A stretch of DNA of 51,753 nucleotides from NCBI GenBank assembly GCA_015296065.1, contig DVDU01000101.1:1-51753 (forward strand), read 5' to 3'. This DNA comes from Oscillatoriaceae cyanobacterium M33_DOE_052 (GTDB lineage: Bacteria; Cyanobacteriota; Cyanobacteriia; Cyanobacteriales; Laspinemataceae). Below, piece after piece: positions 26,546-34,244 of the stretch. How positions within the stretch are numbered: the stretch's first letter is position 1; every line of letters begins with the position of its first letter. The notes beneath the pieces are model-generated. The model had not been told where the DNA came from and made no database searches. It saw only the letters and a list, made by a program, of their open reading frames with translations. The position numbers and the translations under genes were made by a program.

Positions 26546-28117
26546 ATGCGCGTTTTACTTCTTTATCCCCTATTTCCCAAAAGTTTCTGGTCTTTTGAAA
26601 AAGTTTTAGAACTGGTCGATCGCCAGGTCATGCTGCCTCCATTAGGATTAGTCACAGTGGCGGCAATTCTCCCCCAAACGTGGGAATTTAAATTAATTGA
26701 TCGCAATGCACAAGATTTAAACGATGCCCACTGGGAATGGGCGGATATCGTAATTTTATCCGCGATGATTGTCCAAAAACCTGACTTTCTTGCCCAAATT
26801 CAGGAAGCGAAACGACGCGGCAAATTAGTCGCCGTTGGCGGTCCCTATCCTACCGCTGTACCACAAGCAGCCAAAAATGCCGGTGCAGATTTCCTGATTT
26901 TAGATGAAGGAGAAATTACGCTGCCGATGTTTGTAGCGGCCATAGAACGAGGCGATCGGCAAGGCACTTTCCGCGCCACAGAAAAACCCGATGTGACAAC
27001 TACCCCAGTGCCGCGTTTTGACTTACTGGATTTTGATGTCTATGATAATATGTCTGTCCAGTTTTCTCGCGGTTGTCCTTTTCAGTGTGAATTTTGTGAT
27101 ATTATCGTTCTCTATGGGCGCAAACCACGCACGAAAACTCCACAGCAAATTTTAGCCGAATTAGAACGACTCTATGAATTAGGTTGGCGGCGCGCTATTT
27201 TTATGGTCGATGATAATTTTATCGGCAATAAGCGCAATGTTAAGTTATTCCTCAAAGAATTAAAACCTTGGATGGAAAAACACAACTATCCTTTCCCCTT
27301 AAATACTGAAGCCTCAGTAGATTTAGCCAAAGACCCAGAATTGATGGAAATGATGGTTGAGTGCAATTTCAATGCGGTGTTTTTGGGAATTGAAACCCCA
27401 GATGAAGACAGCTTAACGATGACGAAAAAGTTCCAAAACACTCGTGATTCTTTAACCGATTGTGTGGAGGCAATTACTCGCGCTGGTCTGCGGGTGATGG
27501 CAGGTTTTATTATTGGTTTTGATGGAGAAAAATCCGGTGCGGGCGAGCGAGTTTTCCGCTTTGTTGAGCAAACTGCCATCCCCACGGCTTTATTTAGTAT
27601 GTTACAGGCTTTACCTGATACTGCTCTTTGGCACCGGCTAAAAACCGAGGGCCGACTTGATACCAATGAAGCGGATATTAACCAGACAAATTTAATGAAT
27701 TTTGTCCCCACTCGTCCTTTAGAAGAAATTGCCGACGAATATGTGGAAACGTTTTGGAAACTCTACGATCCGATTACTTTTCTCAATCGCACCTACCGCC
27801 ACTTTTTGATGTTGGGTGTTCCCAAGCATCAATCCCCTTTCACATTACCAACTTGGGTGGATCTGCGCGCCTTGCTGATTGTCTGCTGGCGTCAGGGTTT
27901 TGTGAGAAAAAGTCGCTGGGTGTTTTGGCGTAATTTGTTCGGTATTTTGCGCCATAATCCCCAGGTTTTTTCCTATTATATTGTTGTGTGCGCTCACAAT
28001 GAACACTTTTTAGAATATCGGCAAATTGTGCGGGATGAAATTCAAGCGCAGTTAGCTGATTATTTGGCGGCTAAACCTGCGGTTGCGGTTGACAAAGAAA
28101 TTCAGTCTGCTGCTTAG
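26546..28117 (+). CDS. B12-binding-domain radical SAM protein (DUF4070-type)
   Basis: 523 residues. The N-terminal Rossmann-like B12-binding domain (1-145) starts MRVLLLYPLFPKSFWSFEK and lacks a DxHxxG histidine. The radical SAM core begins at RGCPFQCEFC, with the 4Fe-4S cysteines at 177, 181 and 184. Later motifs are FMVDDNFIGNK, NTEASVDLAKD, FLGIETPDEDSL and AGFIIGFDGE. The C-terminal DUF4070-like region follows (YRHFLMLGVPKHQ). This architecture is shared by the hopanoid methylase HpnP and by uncharacterised cyanobacterial relatives. The substrate is therefore unsure; a C-methylation is plausible. Confidence 0.88.
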   Translation: MRVLLLYPLFPKSFWSFEKVLELVDRQVMLPPLGLVTVAAILPQTWEFKLIDRNAQDLNDAHWEWADIVILSAMIVQKPDFLAQIQEAKRRGKLVAVGGPYPTAVPQAAKNAGADFLILDEGEITLPMFVAAIERGDRQGTFRATEKPDVTTTPVPRFDLLDFDVYDNMSVQFSRGCPFQCEFCDIIVLYGRKPRTKTPQQILAELERLYELGWRRAIFMVDDNFIGNKRNVKLFLKELKPWMEKHNYPFPLNTEASVDLAKDPELMEMMVECNFNAVFLGIETPDEDSLTMTKKFQNTRDSLTDCVEAITRAGLRVMAGFIIGFDGEKSGAGERVFRFVEQTAIPTALFSMLQALPDTALWHRLKTEGRLDTNEADINQTNLMNFVPTRPLEEIADEYVETFWKLYDPITFLNRTYRHFLMLGVPKHQSPFTLPTWVDLRALLIVCWRQGFVRKSRWVFWRNLFGILRHNPQVFSYYIVVCAHNEHFLEYRQIVRDEIQAQLADYLAAKPAVAVDKEIQSAA

Positions 28118-28162
28118 ATTATACCAAAAGTGCTGTAATTGGCAACCTGCAACCATATGACC

Positions 28163-28189
28163 AAAAAAAACGCCCGTTTTGCGGGCGTT
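28163..28189 (-). terminator. Intrinsic terminator, leftward
   Basis: An eight-pair GC-rich stem (AACGCCCG/CGGGCGTT, five-base loop) is followed on the minus strand by T8. Its polarity fits a leftward transcript. Confidence 0.85.
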
Positions 28190-28212
28190 GCCATCAGGGT
28201 GCATCTACTACT
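28163..28212 (-). ncRNA. Candidate small RNA of about 50 nt ending at a strong terminator
   Basis: On the minus strand a promoter-like pair (28219-28247) is followed about 40 bases later by an intrinsic terminator: AACGCCCG (28169-28176) with CGGGCGTT (28182-28189) and then eight U. The transcript would start near 28212. No open reading frame of useful length fits inside. It does not carry the ACUCCUCACAC motif of Yfr1. The hairpin might instead serve the radical SAM gene, but no U-run follows on the plus strand. Confidence 0.45.
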
Positions 28213-28471
28213 GGACTTAATATAACACGGCAAATGAGGGGTGTCACCCCTCACCCCTAAATTTTTTTGGATTTTTGGTCTAAAAAATGACATAAGTAAT
28301 GACAATTTATGTTAATTTACGGATTTATTTACATATGATTTGCATTTTTATTGATGCTTAGATAGACAAAAAACATCTGAAAGCGAAAAAAAAGCGCAAA
28401 AATTAAGGATGAAAATTTCATTTCATCCTCAAAATCGCATAAAATTTATATGCAGCTTAATTGTCTTAATA
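28190..28471. other. AT-rich gap between the terminator and the DUF4335 gene
   Basis: Besides the leftward promoter, AGGATGAAA (28406-28414) and TTTCATCCT (28421-28429) form a hairpin after the DUF4335 stop. On the minus strand TAATTTTTGCGCTTTTTTTT follows, so it is a plausible terminator for that gene. No coding sequence is seen. Confidence 0.5.
28219..28247 (-). promoter_or_regulatory. Sigma70-type promoter candidate, leftward
   Basis: Minus-strand GTGACA (28242-28247) and TATATT (28219-28224) are separated by exactly 17 bases, each five of six to consensus. It faces the terminator at 28163-28189 and no gene. Confidence 0.5.
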
Positions 28472-30271
28472 TTAATTTACAGATTGCAAGAAGGTTTGAA
28501 CGGTGCCGTTGGGTTGGAGGAGAATGCGCAGGGTGGGAGACCGATCGTCCGCCACAGGCGACACAAAAGGCTCGCCCATCAAAGGAATACCGCTGATATC
28601 TACATGGGTTTGGGAAGCCTCACCCACAGGGGTGATTTGGGCGATCGTCCCATCGGGATTAAGTTTCAGGCTATATTCCAGAGTCGGGAGGAAACCCTCT
28701 GGCGGTTGCCAGGTCTTTTCAAAAAAAGCCTTAGCCTCCTCTAACTGGGGTATCTGCTCTAAACCAGATTCCGGCGGGACCATCTCCCCGTCCCCCTCTC
28801 GCCCCGTCTCCCCGTCTCCCGTCACCCCGTCTCCCTCAGCGGCAGCGGGAAGGGACTCATTAGGAGTTTCCAGGGGAATATTCGGGATGGGGGGCGCATC
28901 AATTCCAGCCACACTATCGATGTTCGGCTCATTCCCCCCGTCCCCCCGTCCCCCCGTCTCCCCGTTTGGCGGGGATGGTGGCGCAGCGGCGGGTTGATCC
29001 AGATTATTCCCCGACGGTGGTGGCGCCGAATTCACCATCTCCCGGTTTATAGACAAATCTTGATCGCGCCTTGCTTCAGCCAAGACATCCACAGGAGCGC
29101 GGTCCAAAGAGGAATCCTCATTTCCCCGTCCCGCCGATACCCGTCCCCCGGATGGTGCAGTGGCGGGAGTTTCATCAGGAATTATCACTAAAGGAGGATT
29201 TGCCGCCGGTGGGGGAGCGGCGGGAGGATTAACCGGAATAGTCACTGCAGAAGTTGATGGCACAGTCGCGGGGGGTGTGTCCAGATTATTCCTCGTCTCT
29301 GGTTCCAGGGGCAACTGGGCCGGTGGCGGTAGGGGGATGGGAGGCGGTGGCGGGGGTAGGACGTTACCAGTGGGGGGAAGGGGTGATGGGGTGATGGGGA
29401 GAGTGGGAGACGGGGAGACGGGGAGACGGGGGGACCCGGAGACTGGGAGACGGGGAGACGGGGAGACGGGGGGACGGGGGGACCCGGAGACTGGGAGACT
29501 GGGAGACTGGGAGACGGGGGAACTGGGAGACTGCTCCTGCTCCCCTGAGCCGCCGCGCAACGCAAAAGCCGCCGTACCCAAGACGAGCAGAAGCACACCA
29601 CAGGCGGAAGCGATACCGACCATGTTGGCGGTTTTGATGGGTTGGCGTCTTTCCAGCGCGCCGATCGGGAAAGACTGACCCATCATTTCGGCACCCCAGG
29701 CGTCGAGAGCGGTGGCGAGGTCAAATAATTGGAGGGTGCCCAAGTGAACCAGGGGGCCAGATTCGGGGGTAGCCAGGGGTCCGAGGGATAATTCGTGGCG
29801 GGTGACTCCGACGCGGCGCAGGAATATCTCTTCTCCCATCTCCTCCGATCGGCTGAGGGTTGGGTTTTCTTCCTCAACCCAACCGCCGCTCCTACTGGGG
29901 GACCAGGGGACTGGGGAAACACTCCCCGTCTCCCCGTCTCCCTGTCTCCCCGTCTCCCCGTCTCCCCTGCTCCCCGTCTCCCCGTCTCCCTCGGCGTCGG
30001 GGTTTGGAGGTAGGGCTACAGTTTGATGCGGATGGGGTTGGAGGATTTTTTCTACGTAGGTGCTGACAGCATTGTGGAGAGCTTCCAACTCGGCGCCATT
30101 GCCTGTAAGCATCACGTGTTCTTCGGGGCTGAGCTGGGGAGCGTCGAAACTCAGGTTAAAGCTGAGGTTGTGAAGAGGCAGCCCCCACTGGAAAAAATTG
30201 CGTTTGGCGCTGATTTCCAGAGTACATGTGGGGGGCGTCCACCGCCGCTGAACCGAGTTGAAAGAGGACAT
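28472..30271 (-). CDS. DUF4335 domain protein with low-complexity linkers
   Basis: 599 residues from the ATG at 30271. The N-terminus RRWTPPTCTLEISAK is the DUF4335 signature. A single membrane helix lies at about 217-237 (MVGIASACGVLLLVLGTAAFAL), so the C-terminal part is probably periplasmic. That part is rich in Pro and Ser and ends in a small folded-looking domain (FFEKTWQPPEGFLPTLEYSLKL...LQPNGTVQTF). Four segments are encoded by GGGAGACGGG-type DNA repeats: GDGETG motifs at about 94-118 and again near the C-terminus, and SPSLPVS motifs at about 246-300. The upstream in-frame extension to 30331 comes from the AGAAACCGGGTTTCT palindrome and was rejected. It follows the DUF3038 gene, its usual partner in cyanobacteria. 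Function unknown. Confidence 0.87.
   Translation of the reverse strand: MSSFNSVQRRWTPPTCTLEISAKRNFFQWGLPLHNLSFNLSFDAPQLSPEEHVMLTGNGAELEALHNAVSTYVEKILQPHPHQTVALPPNPDAEGDGETGSRGDGETGRQGDGETGSVSPVPWSPSRSGGWVEEENPTLSRSEEMGEEIFLRRVGVTRHELSLGPLATPESGPLVHLGTLQLFDLATALDAWGAEMMGQSFPIGALERRQPIKTANMVGIASACGVLLLVLGTAAFALRGGSGEQEQSPSSPVSQSPSLPVSGSPRPPVSPSPRLPVSGSPRLPVSPSPTLPITPSPLPPTGNVLPPPPPPIPLPPPAQLPLEPETRNNLDTPPATVPSTSAVTIPVNPPAAPPPAANPPLVIIPDETPATAPSGGRVSAGRGNEDSSLDRAPVDVLAEARRDQDLSINREMVNSAPPPSGNNLDQPAAAPPSPPNGETGGRGDGGNEPNIDSVAGIDAPPIPNIPLETPNESLPAAAEGDGVTGDGETGREGDGEMVPPESGLEQIPQLEEAKAFFEKTWQPPEGFLPTLEYSLKLNPDGTIAQITPVGEASQTHVDISGIPLMGEPFVSPVADDRSPTLRILLQPNGTVQTFLQSVN
29398..29528. repeat. GGGAGACGG minirepeat array inside the DUF4335 gene
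   Basis: About fourteen near-perfect iterations of GGGAGACGG or GGGAGACTG. Inverse-orientation copies (CTCCCCGTC) lie at about 28785-28832 and 29925-29995 in the same gene, at about 31435-31486 in mutS2, and more weakly near 43996-44028. All copies within genes keep the reading frame open. Confidence 0.9.
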
Positions 30272-30309
30272 AAGACAAGTGTCAATTTGGTTAATTCTGA
30301 ATTGTAGCC

Positions 30310-30420
30310 AGAAACCGGGTTTCTTAACCATAAGGGCGAAGCATTCGCATATCCAGCGTCTGGGTTAACCACCAAATCACGAGAGCGCGCCAAATCACGA
30401 GAGCGCGAATGCTTCGCCCC
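30310..30420. repeat. Two palindromic repeats between DUF4335 and DUF3038
   Basis: AGAAACCGGGTTTCT lies at 30310-30324. Then AGGGCGAAGCATTCGC (about 30330) and GCGAATGCTTCGCCC (about 30404) form an inverted pair around a doubled AAATCACGAGAGCGCG. Both are dispersed families. Confidence 0.8.
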
Positions 30421-30884
30421 TACGTGGATTCCAAAGTGTGGCAAAGGCGTTTAAAACCCAATGGACTGCTGTAGAAAAGCAAATCAACCAGGAGTTTTAG
30501 GGCTAAGTCGGTTAACTGATTGGGGGAGATATGTTCATCGCTGCCCTCTGGCTGGGCAAAAGTGCGGGTGTACTTTTGGCAAAATTTATCAAGATAGTCG
30601 CCGATGAGGGGAATGTCATCAAGTGGTCGATTTTGCTGGGTTAGCTGTTCGGCGGCTTCGACGGCGCGGCGGATTAATTCTTGATTTTGTTGGGCGAGGT
30701 AGGAGCAGATGGAGGCTATAGCTTCAGTTTGGGCGGGGTCGATTTCGACTTCATTGGGGTTTTGAATGGCGGAGATGACTGGCCCTTCTACATTCAAGGT
30801 GACGGCGGTGGTGATGATCGCTTGCGAGCCGATGTCGGCTAGGGATTCTAGGGCTAATAAAACTAAGTTAAGATAGTTTTTCAT
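30420..30884 (-). CDS. DUF3038 domain protein
   Basis: 154 residues, almost wholly helical and cytoplasmic. It matches the cyanobacterial DUF3038 family: LALESLADIGSQAIITTA at the N-terminus, NRPLDDIPLIGDYLDKF in the middle, and PNQLTDLALKLLVDLLFYS near the end. It lies upstream of the DUF4335 gene in the same direction, an arrangement I know from many cyanobacteria, which suggests a shared function. The 148-base gap is filled with repeats. The biochemical role is not known. Confidence 0.9.
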   Translation of the reverse strand: MKNYLNLVLLALESLADIGSQAIITTAVTLNVEGPVISAIQNPNEVEIDPAQTEAIASICSYLAQQNQELIRRAVEAAEQLTQQNRPLDDIPLIGDYLDKFCQKYTRTFAQPEGSDEHISPNQLTDLALKLLVDLLFYSSPLGFKRLCHTLEST

Positions 30885-30889
30885 GTTAA

Positions 30890-31140
30890 GGTTTGTAGTT
30901 GGGCTTTAGCCCAATGATGTTAAGGTTTGTAGTTGGGCTTTAGCCCAATGATGTTAAGGTTTGTAGTTGGGCTTTAGCCCAACTACGAACTTTTTTGAGG
31001 GCTGAAGCCCAACTACGAACTTTTTTGAGGGCTGAAGCCCAACTACGAACTTTTTTGAGGGCTGAAGCCCAACTACGAACTTTTTTGAGGGCTGAAGCCC
31101 AACTACGAACTTTTTTGAGGGCTGAAGGAGGGTGCTACGA
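30890..31140. repeat. GGGCTTTAGCCC tandem array with an orientation switch
   Basis: Three 34-bp units (GGTTTGTAGTTGGGCTTTAG...) are followed by five to six 30-bp units in the opposite sense (GGGCTGAAGCCCAACTACG plus AACTTTTTTGA). The third unit is shared by both halves and forms the turning point. The last copy is degraded. It separates DUF3038 from mutS2. Confidence 0.95.
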
Positions 31141-31145
31141 ACCCA

Positions 31146-33611
31146 CTATTTAAGATAGGCGATCGTCACACCGCTGCCCCCTTCTTTTTCCGGTGCTAAT
31201 TCATAATGACTAATTTGGGGATGTTGTGCTAAGAAAGCGTGAACTCCTTGGCGGAGTTTGCCGGTGCCTTTGCCGTGAACTATCCAGACGGCGCCGCTGG
31301 TGGGGATAGCGGCGGCGATCGCCCGATCGAGTTCCACTTCCCCATCCGCCACCCGACTCCCCCGGATATCTACCGTATTCCGAGAAGTGCGGATGGTAGG
31401 AACAGCGACCCGAGGCTCCCCATCTCCCTTTTTCCCCGTTTCTGAGTCTCCCCGTCTCCCCGTCCCCCCGTCTCCCTTCGGTGTAGTGGTCGGTTTTTGA
31501 CCGTCGAGAGATTCGATATCCTCTAGGAGAACAGTCATTTTCATAATCCCAAACCGGACTGTCAGCTCTTGTGACTCTTCCGAGATTTCCAAAACTTCTG
31601 CAGTTTGCCCCAGTTTGGGGATGCGGATGCGCTCTCCCAGTTGTGGTTTATATTCCGGTTTCGGTTTGGCAACTTTCTGGCGGGAGGGGAGATGTTGTTG
31701 GGAAATTTGCTCTAAAGCCAGAGTGGCTTGCTGTGCATCTTGGCCCGTGGGGGTTCCTTGTTGGAGCTGACGGATAACTTTGGCAATTTCCGCTTTCGCA
31801 CGCTCGAGTTCTTGTTGTACTTCCTGCTCTTTTTGCCACTTGAGCTGACGTTCTCGCTCTTCTAAAGATGCTGCAGCGGCGGATAGTTCCCGGTTGAGTT
31901 GTTCCGTAGCTTGGAGGAGAGCGGCGGCTTGTTGGGCTTTGGTTTCTTGCCGTCGCCGCTGTTCTTCTAACCCAGCGATCGCCCGCTCAATTTCCGCCCC
32001 ACCGGAAGGTGCCACCAAACTTTTTGCCAAAGCAATAATTTCCCCAGCTAAACCCAAGCGACTGGCAATAGTTAAAGCATTAGAACGGCCCGGAATTCCC
32101 CACAGGAGGCGGTAAGTAGGAGATAAGCTGATATCATCAAATTCTACCGCCGCATTTTCAAACCGTGCATCGTCATATTTGAGCGCTTTTAATTCCCCAT
32201 AGTGAGTAGTCGCCACAGTGAGACAAGCATTATCAGCGAGATACTTCAGCAAAGCAATGGCCAAAGCGCTACCTTCCGATGGGTCAGTGCCCGCCCCCAC
32301 TTCATCTAATAATACGAGACTGGCGGGAGTGATTTGCTCCAAAATGCGTCCAATGCGGCGGATATGACCAGAAAAAGTCGATAGACTTTGCTGCAAAGAT
32401 TGCTCGTCACCAATATCTGCCAACACCATATCAAACCAGGGGATTTCTACCGGTTCTCGGGCGGGCAAAAACATCCCAACTTTAGCCATCAGCGCCGCCA
32501 GTCCCAGAGTTTTGAGAGTGACAGTTTTGCCACCGGTATTTGGTCCGGTGATGGCAACAACCCGAATTTGGGGAGGGATGGCGAGGTCAACTGGCACCAC
32601 TGCGGGGCCTTGTTCATGTTGCTGTTGCCAAACTAACAGGGGATGGCGCAGTTGTCGCAGGGTGATTTGCTCTTGGCGGTTGTCCGCAGTGATATCAATA
32701 AATGATGGGGGGTTGGCGCCTAACCAGAGACTATAGCGAGCCCTAGCGGTGGCTAAGTCTAGGGTAGTGGCAATGGCTACCAGTAGCTCTAAATCTTCGG
32801 CGACGGCGCCAACTTGCTCGGTGAGAGTGCGGCGGATGACTTCTTCCTCGGTTTTTTCTTGGCGCACCAGCACCCGCATTTGGTTGTTAGCGTCGCTGAT
32901 GGCGTAGGGTTCCACGTAGAGGGTGGCGCCGCTGGTGGAGGTGTCGTGGACAATACCGGGGATGGCGTCTTTGTGACTGGCTTTGATGGGGATGACAAAG
33001 CGATCGTCCCTTTGGGTGATGACTTGCTGCTGCACCGCATTCCCGTGACGCTGTATAATATTTTGCAGAGTTTGGTAAATTCGGTCTCGGGATAGACGCA
33101 GTTTGTGGCGAATTTCGCCCAGTTTCACCGAAGCGCGATCGGCCACTTTCCCCCGCTCATCGATGCAGTGGTGAATTTGCTGCTCAATTTCTGGATAAGT
33201 GCGCAAATCTGCCACCAAAGCCGTCAATACCGGTAAGTTTTCCTCATTATCGATAGTCCGACGCAAACCACGAACCCCAGCCAGAGTAGTGGCAATATCC
33301 AGCAGTTCCTCACCAGAGAGAACACCTTGCCGTTTGGCGCGTTCTATAGAATCCGAGATATCGCAAATACCCTCAAAAGACAAACCGCCACTAGCTGAGG
33401 TTTCCAGGCGGTAGGCTTCTTTAGTTTGGGATAATAACTGCTCCGTTTCCTCCAGAGTAGAGGGAATCGACAACTGCCATGATGCCACAACCCCCAGCTT
33501 CGTGGCGGCAAAAGTGGCCAAATGCTCGCATAGGCGGGGCCACTCCAGGAGTTCTAGAGTTTCCGAGTGAATCAAAGTTGAATCCCGCTGAATATCAAGG
33601 TTTGTAAGCAA
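31146..33611 (-). CDS. mutS2: Endonuclease MutS2
   Basis: 821-residue MutS-family ATPase. MutS2 proteins limit recombination and rescue collided ribosomes, cutting with the Smr domain. It begins with the clamp/lever helices (HSETLELLEWPRLCEHLA). The ATPase has Walker A GPNTGGKT (356-363), then LADIGDEQSLQQSLSTFSGH and LLDEVGAGTDPSEGSALA. A coiled coil spans about 520-620. The Smr domain is at about 735-821 (VDIRGSRVADGEVELDRAI, VWIVHGKGTGKLRQGV). Just before it, a linker (KGDGGTGRRGDSETGKKGD) is encoded by the GGGAGACGG repeat, an insertion not expected in the family. Confidence 0.97.
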   Translation of the reverse strand: MLTNLDIQRDSTLIHSETLELLEWPRLCEHLATFAATKLGVVASWQLSIPSTLEETEQLLSQTKEAYRLETSASGGLSFEGICDISDSIERAKRQGVLSGEELLDIATTLAGVRGLRRTIDNEENLPVLTALVADLRTYPEIEQQIHHCIDERGKVADRASVKLGEIRHKLRLSRDRIYQTLQNIIQRHGNAVQQQVITQRDDRFVIPIKASHKDAIPGIVHDTSTSGATLYVEPYAISDANNQMRVLVRQEKTEEEVIRRTLTEQVGAVAEDLELLVAIATTLDLATARARYSLWLGANPPSFIDITADNRQEQITLRQLRHPLLVWQQQHEQGPAVVPVDLAIPPQIRVVAITGPNTGGKTVTLKTLGLAALMAKVGMFLPAREPVEIPWFDMVLADIGDEQSLQQSLSTFSGHIRRIGRILEQITPASLVLLDEVGAGTDPSEGSALAIALLKYLADNACLTVATTHYGELKALKYDDARFENAAVEFDDISLSPTYRLLWGIPGRSNALTIASRLGLAGEIIALAKSLVAPSGGAEIERAIAGLEEQRRRQETKAQQAAALLQATEQLNRELSAAAASLEERERQLKWQKEQEVQQELERAKAEIAKVIRQLQQGTPTGQDAQQATLALEQISQQHLPSRQKVAKPKPEYKPQLGERIRIPKLGQTAEVLEISEESQELTVRFGIMKMTVLLEDIESLDGQKPTTTPKGDGGTGRRGDSETGKKGDGEPRVAVPTIRTSRNTVDIRGSRVADGEVELDRAIAAAIPTSGAVWIVHGKGTGKLRQGVHAFLAQHPQISHYELAPEKEGGSGVTIAYLK

Positions 33612-33650
33612 CTGATTTGAAATTAGATTTAGTTAACTGGGGCAGCCGTA

Positions 33651-33672
33651 GGGGCAATTCAGGAATTGCCCC
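33651..33672. repeat. GGGGCAATTC palindrome
   Basis: GGGGCAATTC and GAATTGCCCC form a ten-pair stem with a two-base loop between VOC (its downstream side) and mutS2 (its upstream side). It belongs to the GGGGCRA palindromic repeats and could help end the upstream transcript. Confidence 0.75.
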
Positions 33673-33714
33673 TCAAATTTATACTACATTTTGGTTTCTA
33701 TCGTACCACAAAAA

Positions 33715-34077
33715 TCAGGATTTGCCTGCAACAGCGGGTTCATAGAGGTACTCAAACCAGTTACCGTCCGGGTCCTTGCAGTAAAATGAGGCGGTCCCGT
33801 CCCGGTGGTTGTGAATGTCAGTGACGGGGAGTCCTTGGGTTTTGAGCTGCTGGTAGGCGGTTTCCATCGGGAGGCGATCGGCAAACACAAACCCAAAATG
33901 CGGGCCCGCCTGCTTGTACCCCGGACCGAGCAACGCCAAACCATCATCCCCCGCTTTCAGATAGGCCCAGTCCGCATCCTGCCAAGCCACATCCATCCCC
34001 AAATTTTGATAAAATTCTACCGCCCGCCCCACATCCTGCACGCAAATCGCCACATGTCCCAGTCGTTTCAACTCCAT
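33715..34077 (-). CDS. VOC (glyoxalase/dioxygenase superfamily) protein
   Basis: 120-residue VOC-fold protein of two beta-alpha-beta-beta-beta modules. Module 1 is LGHVAICVQDVGRAVEFYQ...DWAYLKAGDDGLALLG. Module 2 runs HFGFVFADRLPMETAYQQLK to ASFYCKDPDGNWFEYLYEP. His (GHVA), His (PHFG) and Glu (FEYL) are the usual metal ligands and are present. The ATG at 34077 was chosen; an upstream ATG at 34098 belongs to the ATGACCAAGGACAAA repeat. Substrate unknown. Confidence 0.88.
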   Translation of the reverse strand: MELKRLGHVAICVQDVGRAVEFYQNLGMDVAWQDADWAYLKAGDDGLALLGPGYKQAGPHFGFVFADRLPMETAYQQLKTQGLPVTDIHNHRDGTASFYCKDPDGNWFEYLYEPAVAGKS

Positions 34078-34244
34078 AAGTTCTTTGTCCTTGGTCATTG
34101 GTCCTTGGTCTTGATTAATAAATGTATCTAAATGTTAAGGGTTGTGTCATTTTATGGATATAAGGGGCGGGGGGCGGAAATCCGGTCAAATGTCCGTGAT
34201 ACGATGGGATCCCGTAATCATAAGAAAAGACTGGGAGAACATCT

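Noticed and set aside
26546-28117. Firm naming as hpnP
   Set aside because: The architecture fits, but related cyanobacterial radical SAM families share it, and no hopanoid gene is adjacent.
29160-29678. 172-codon plus-strand open frame opposite DUF4335
   Set aside because: Low-complexity Gly/Arg/Glu sequence made by the GGGAGACGG repeat, antisense to a recognised family protein.
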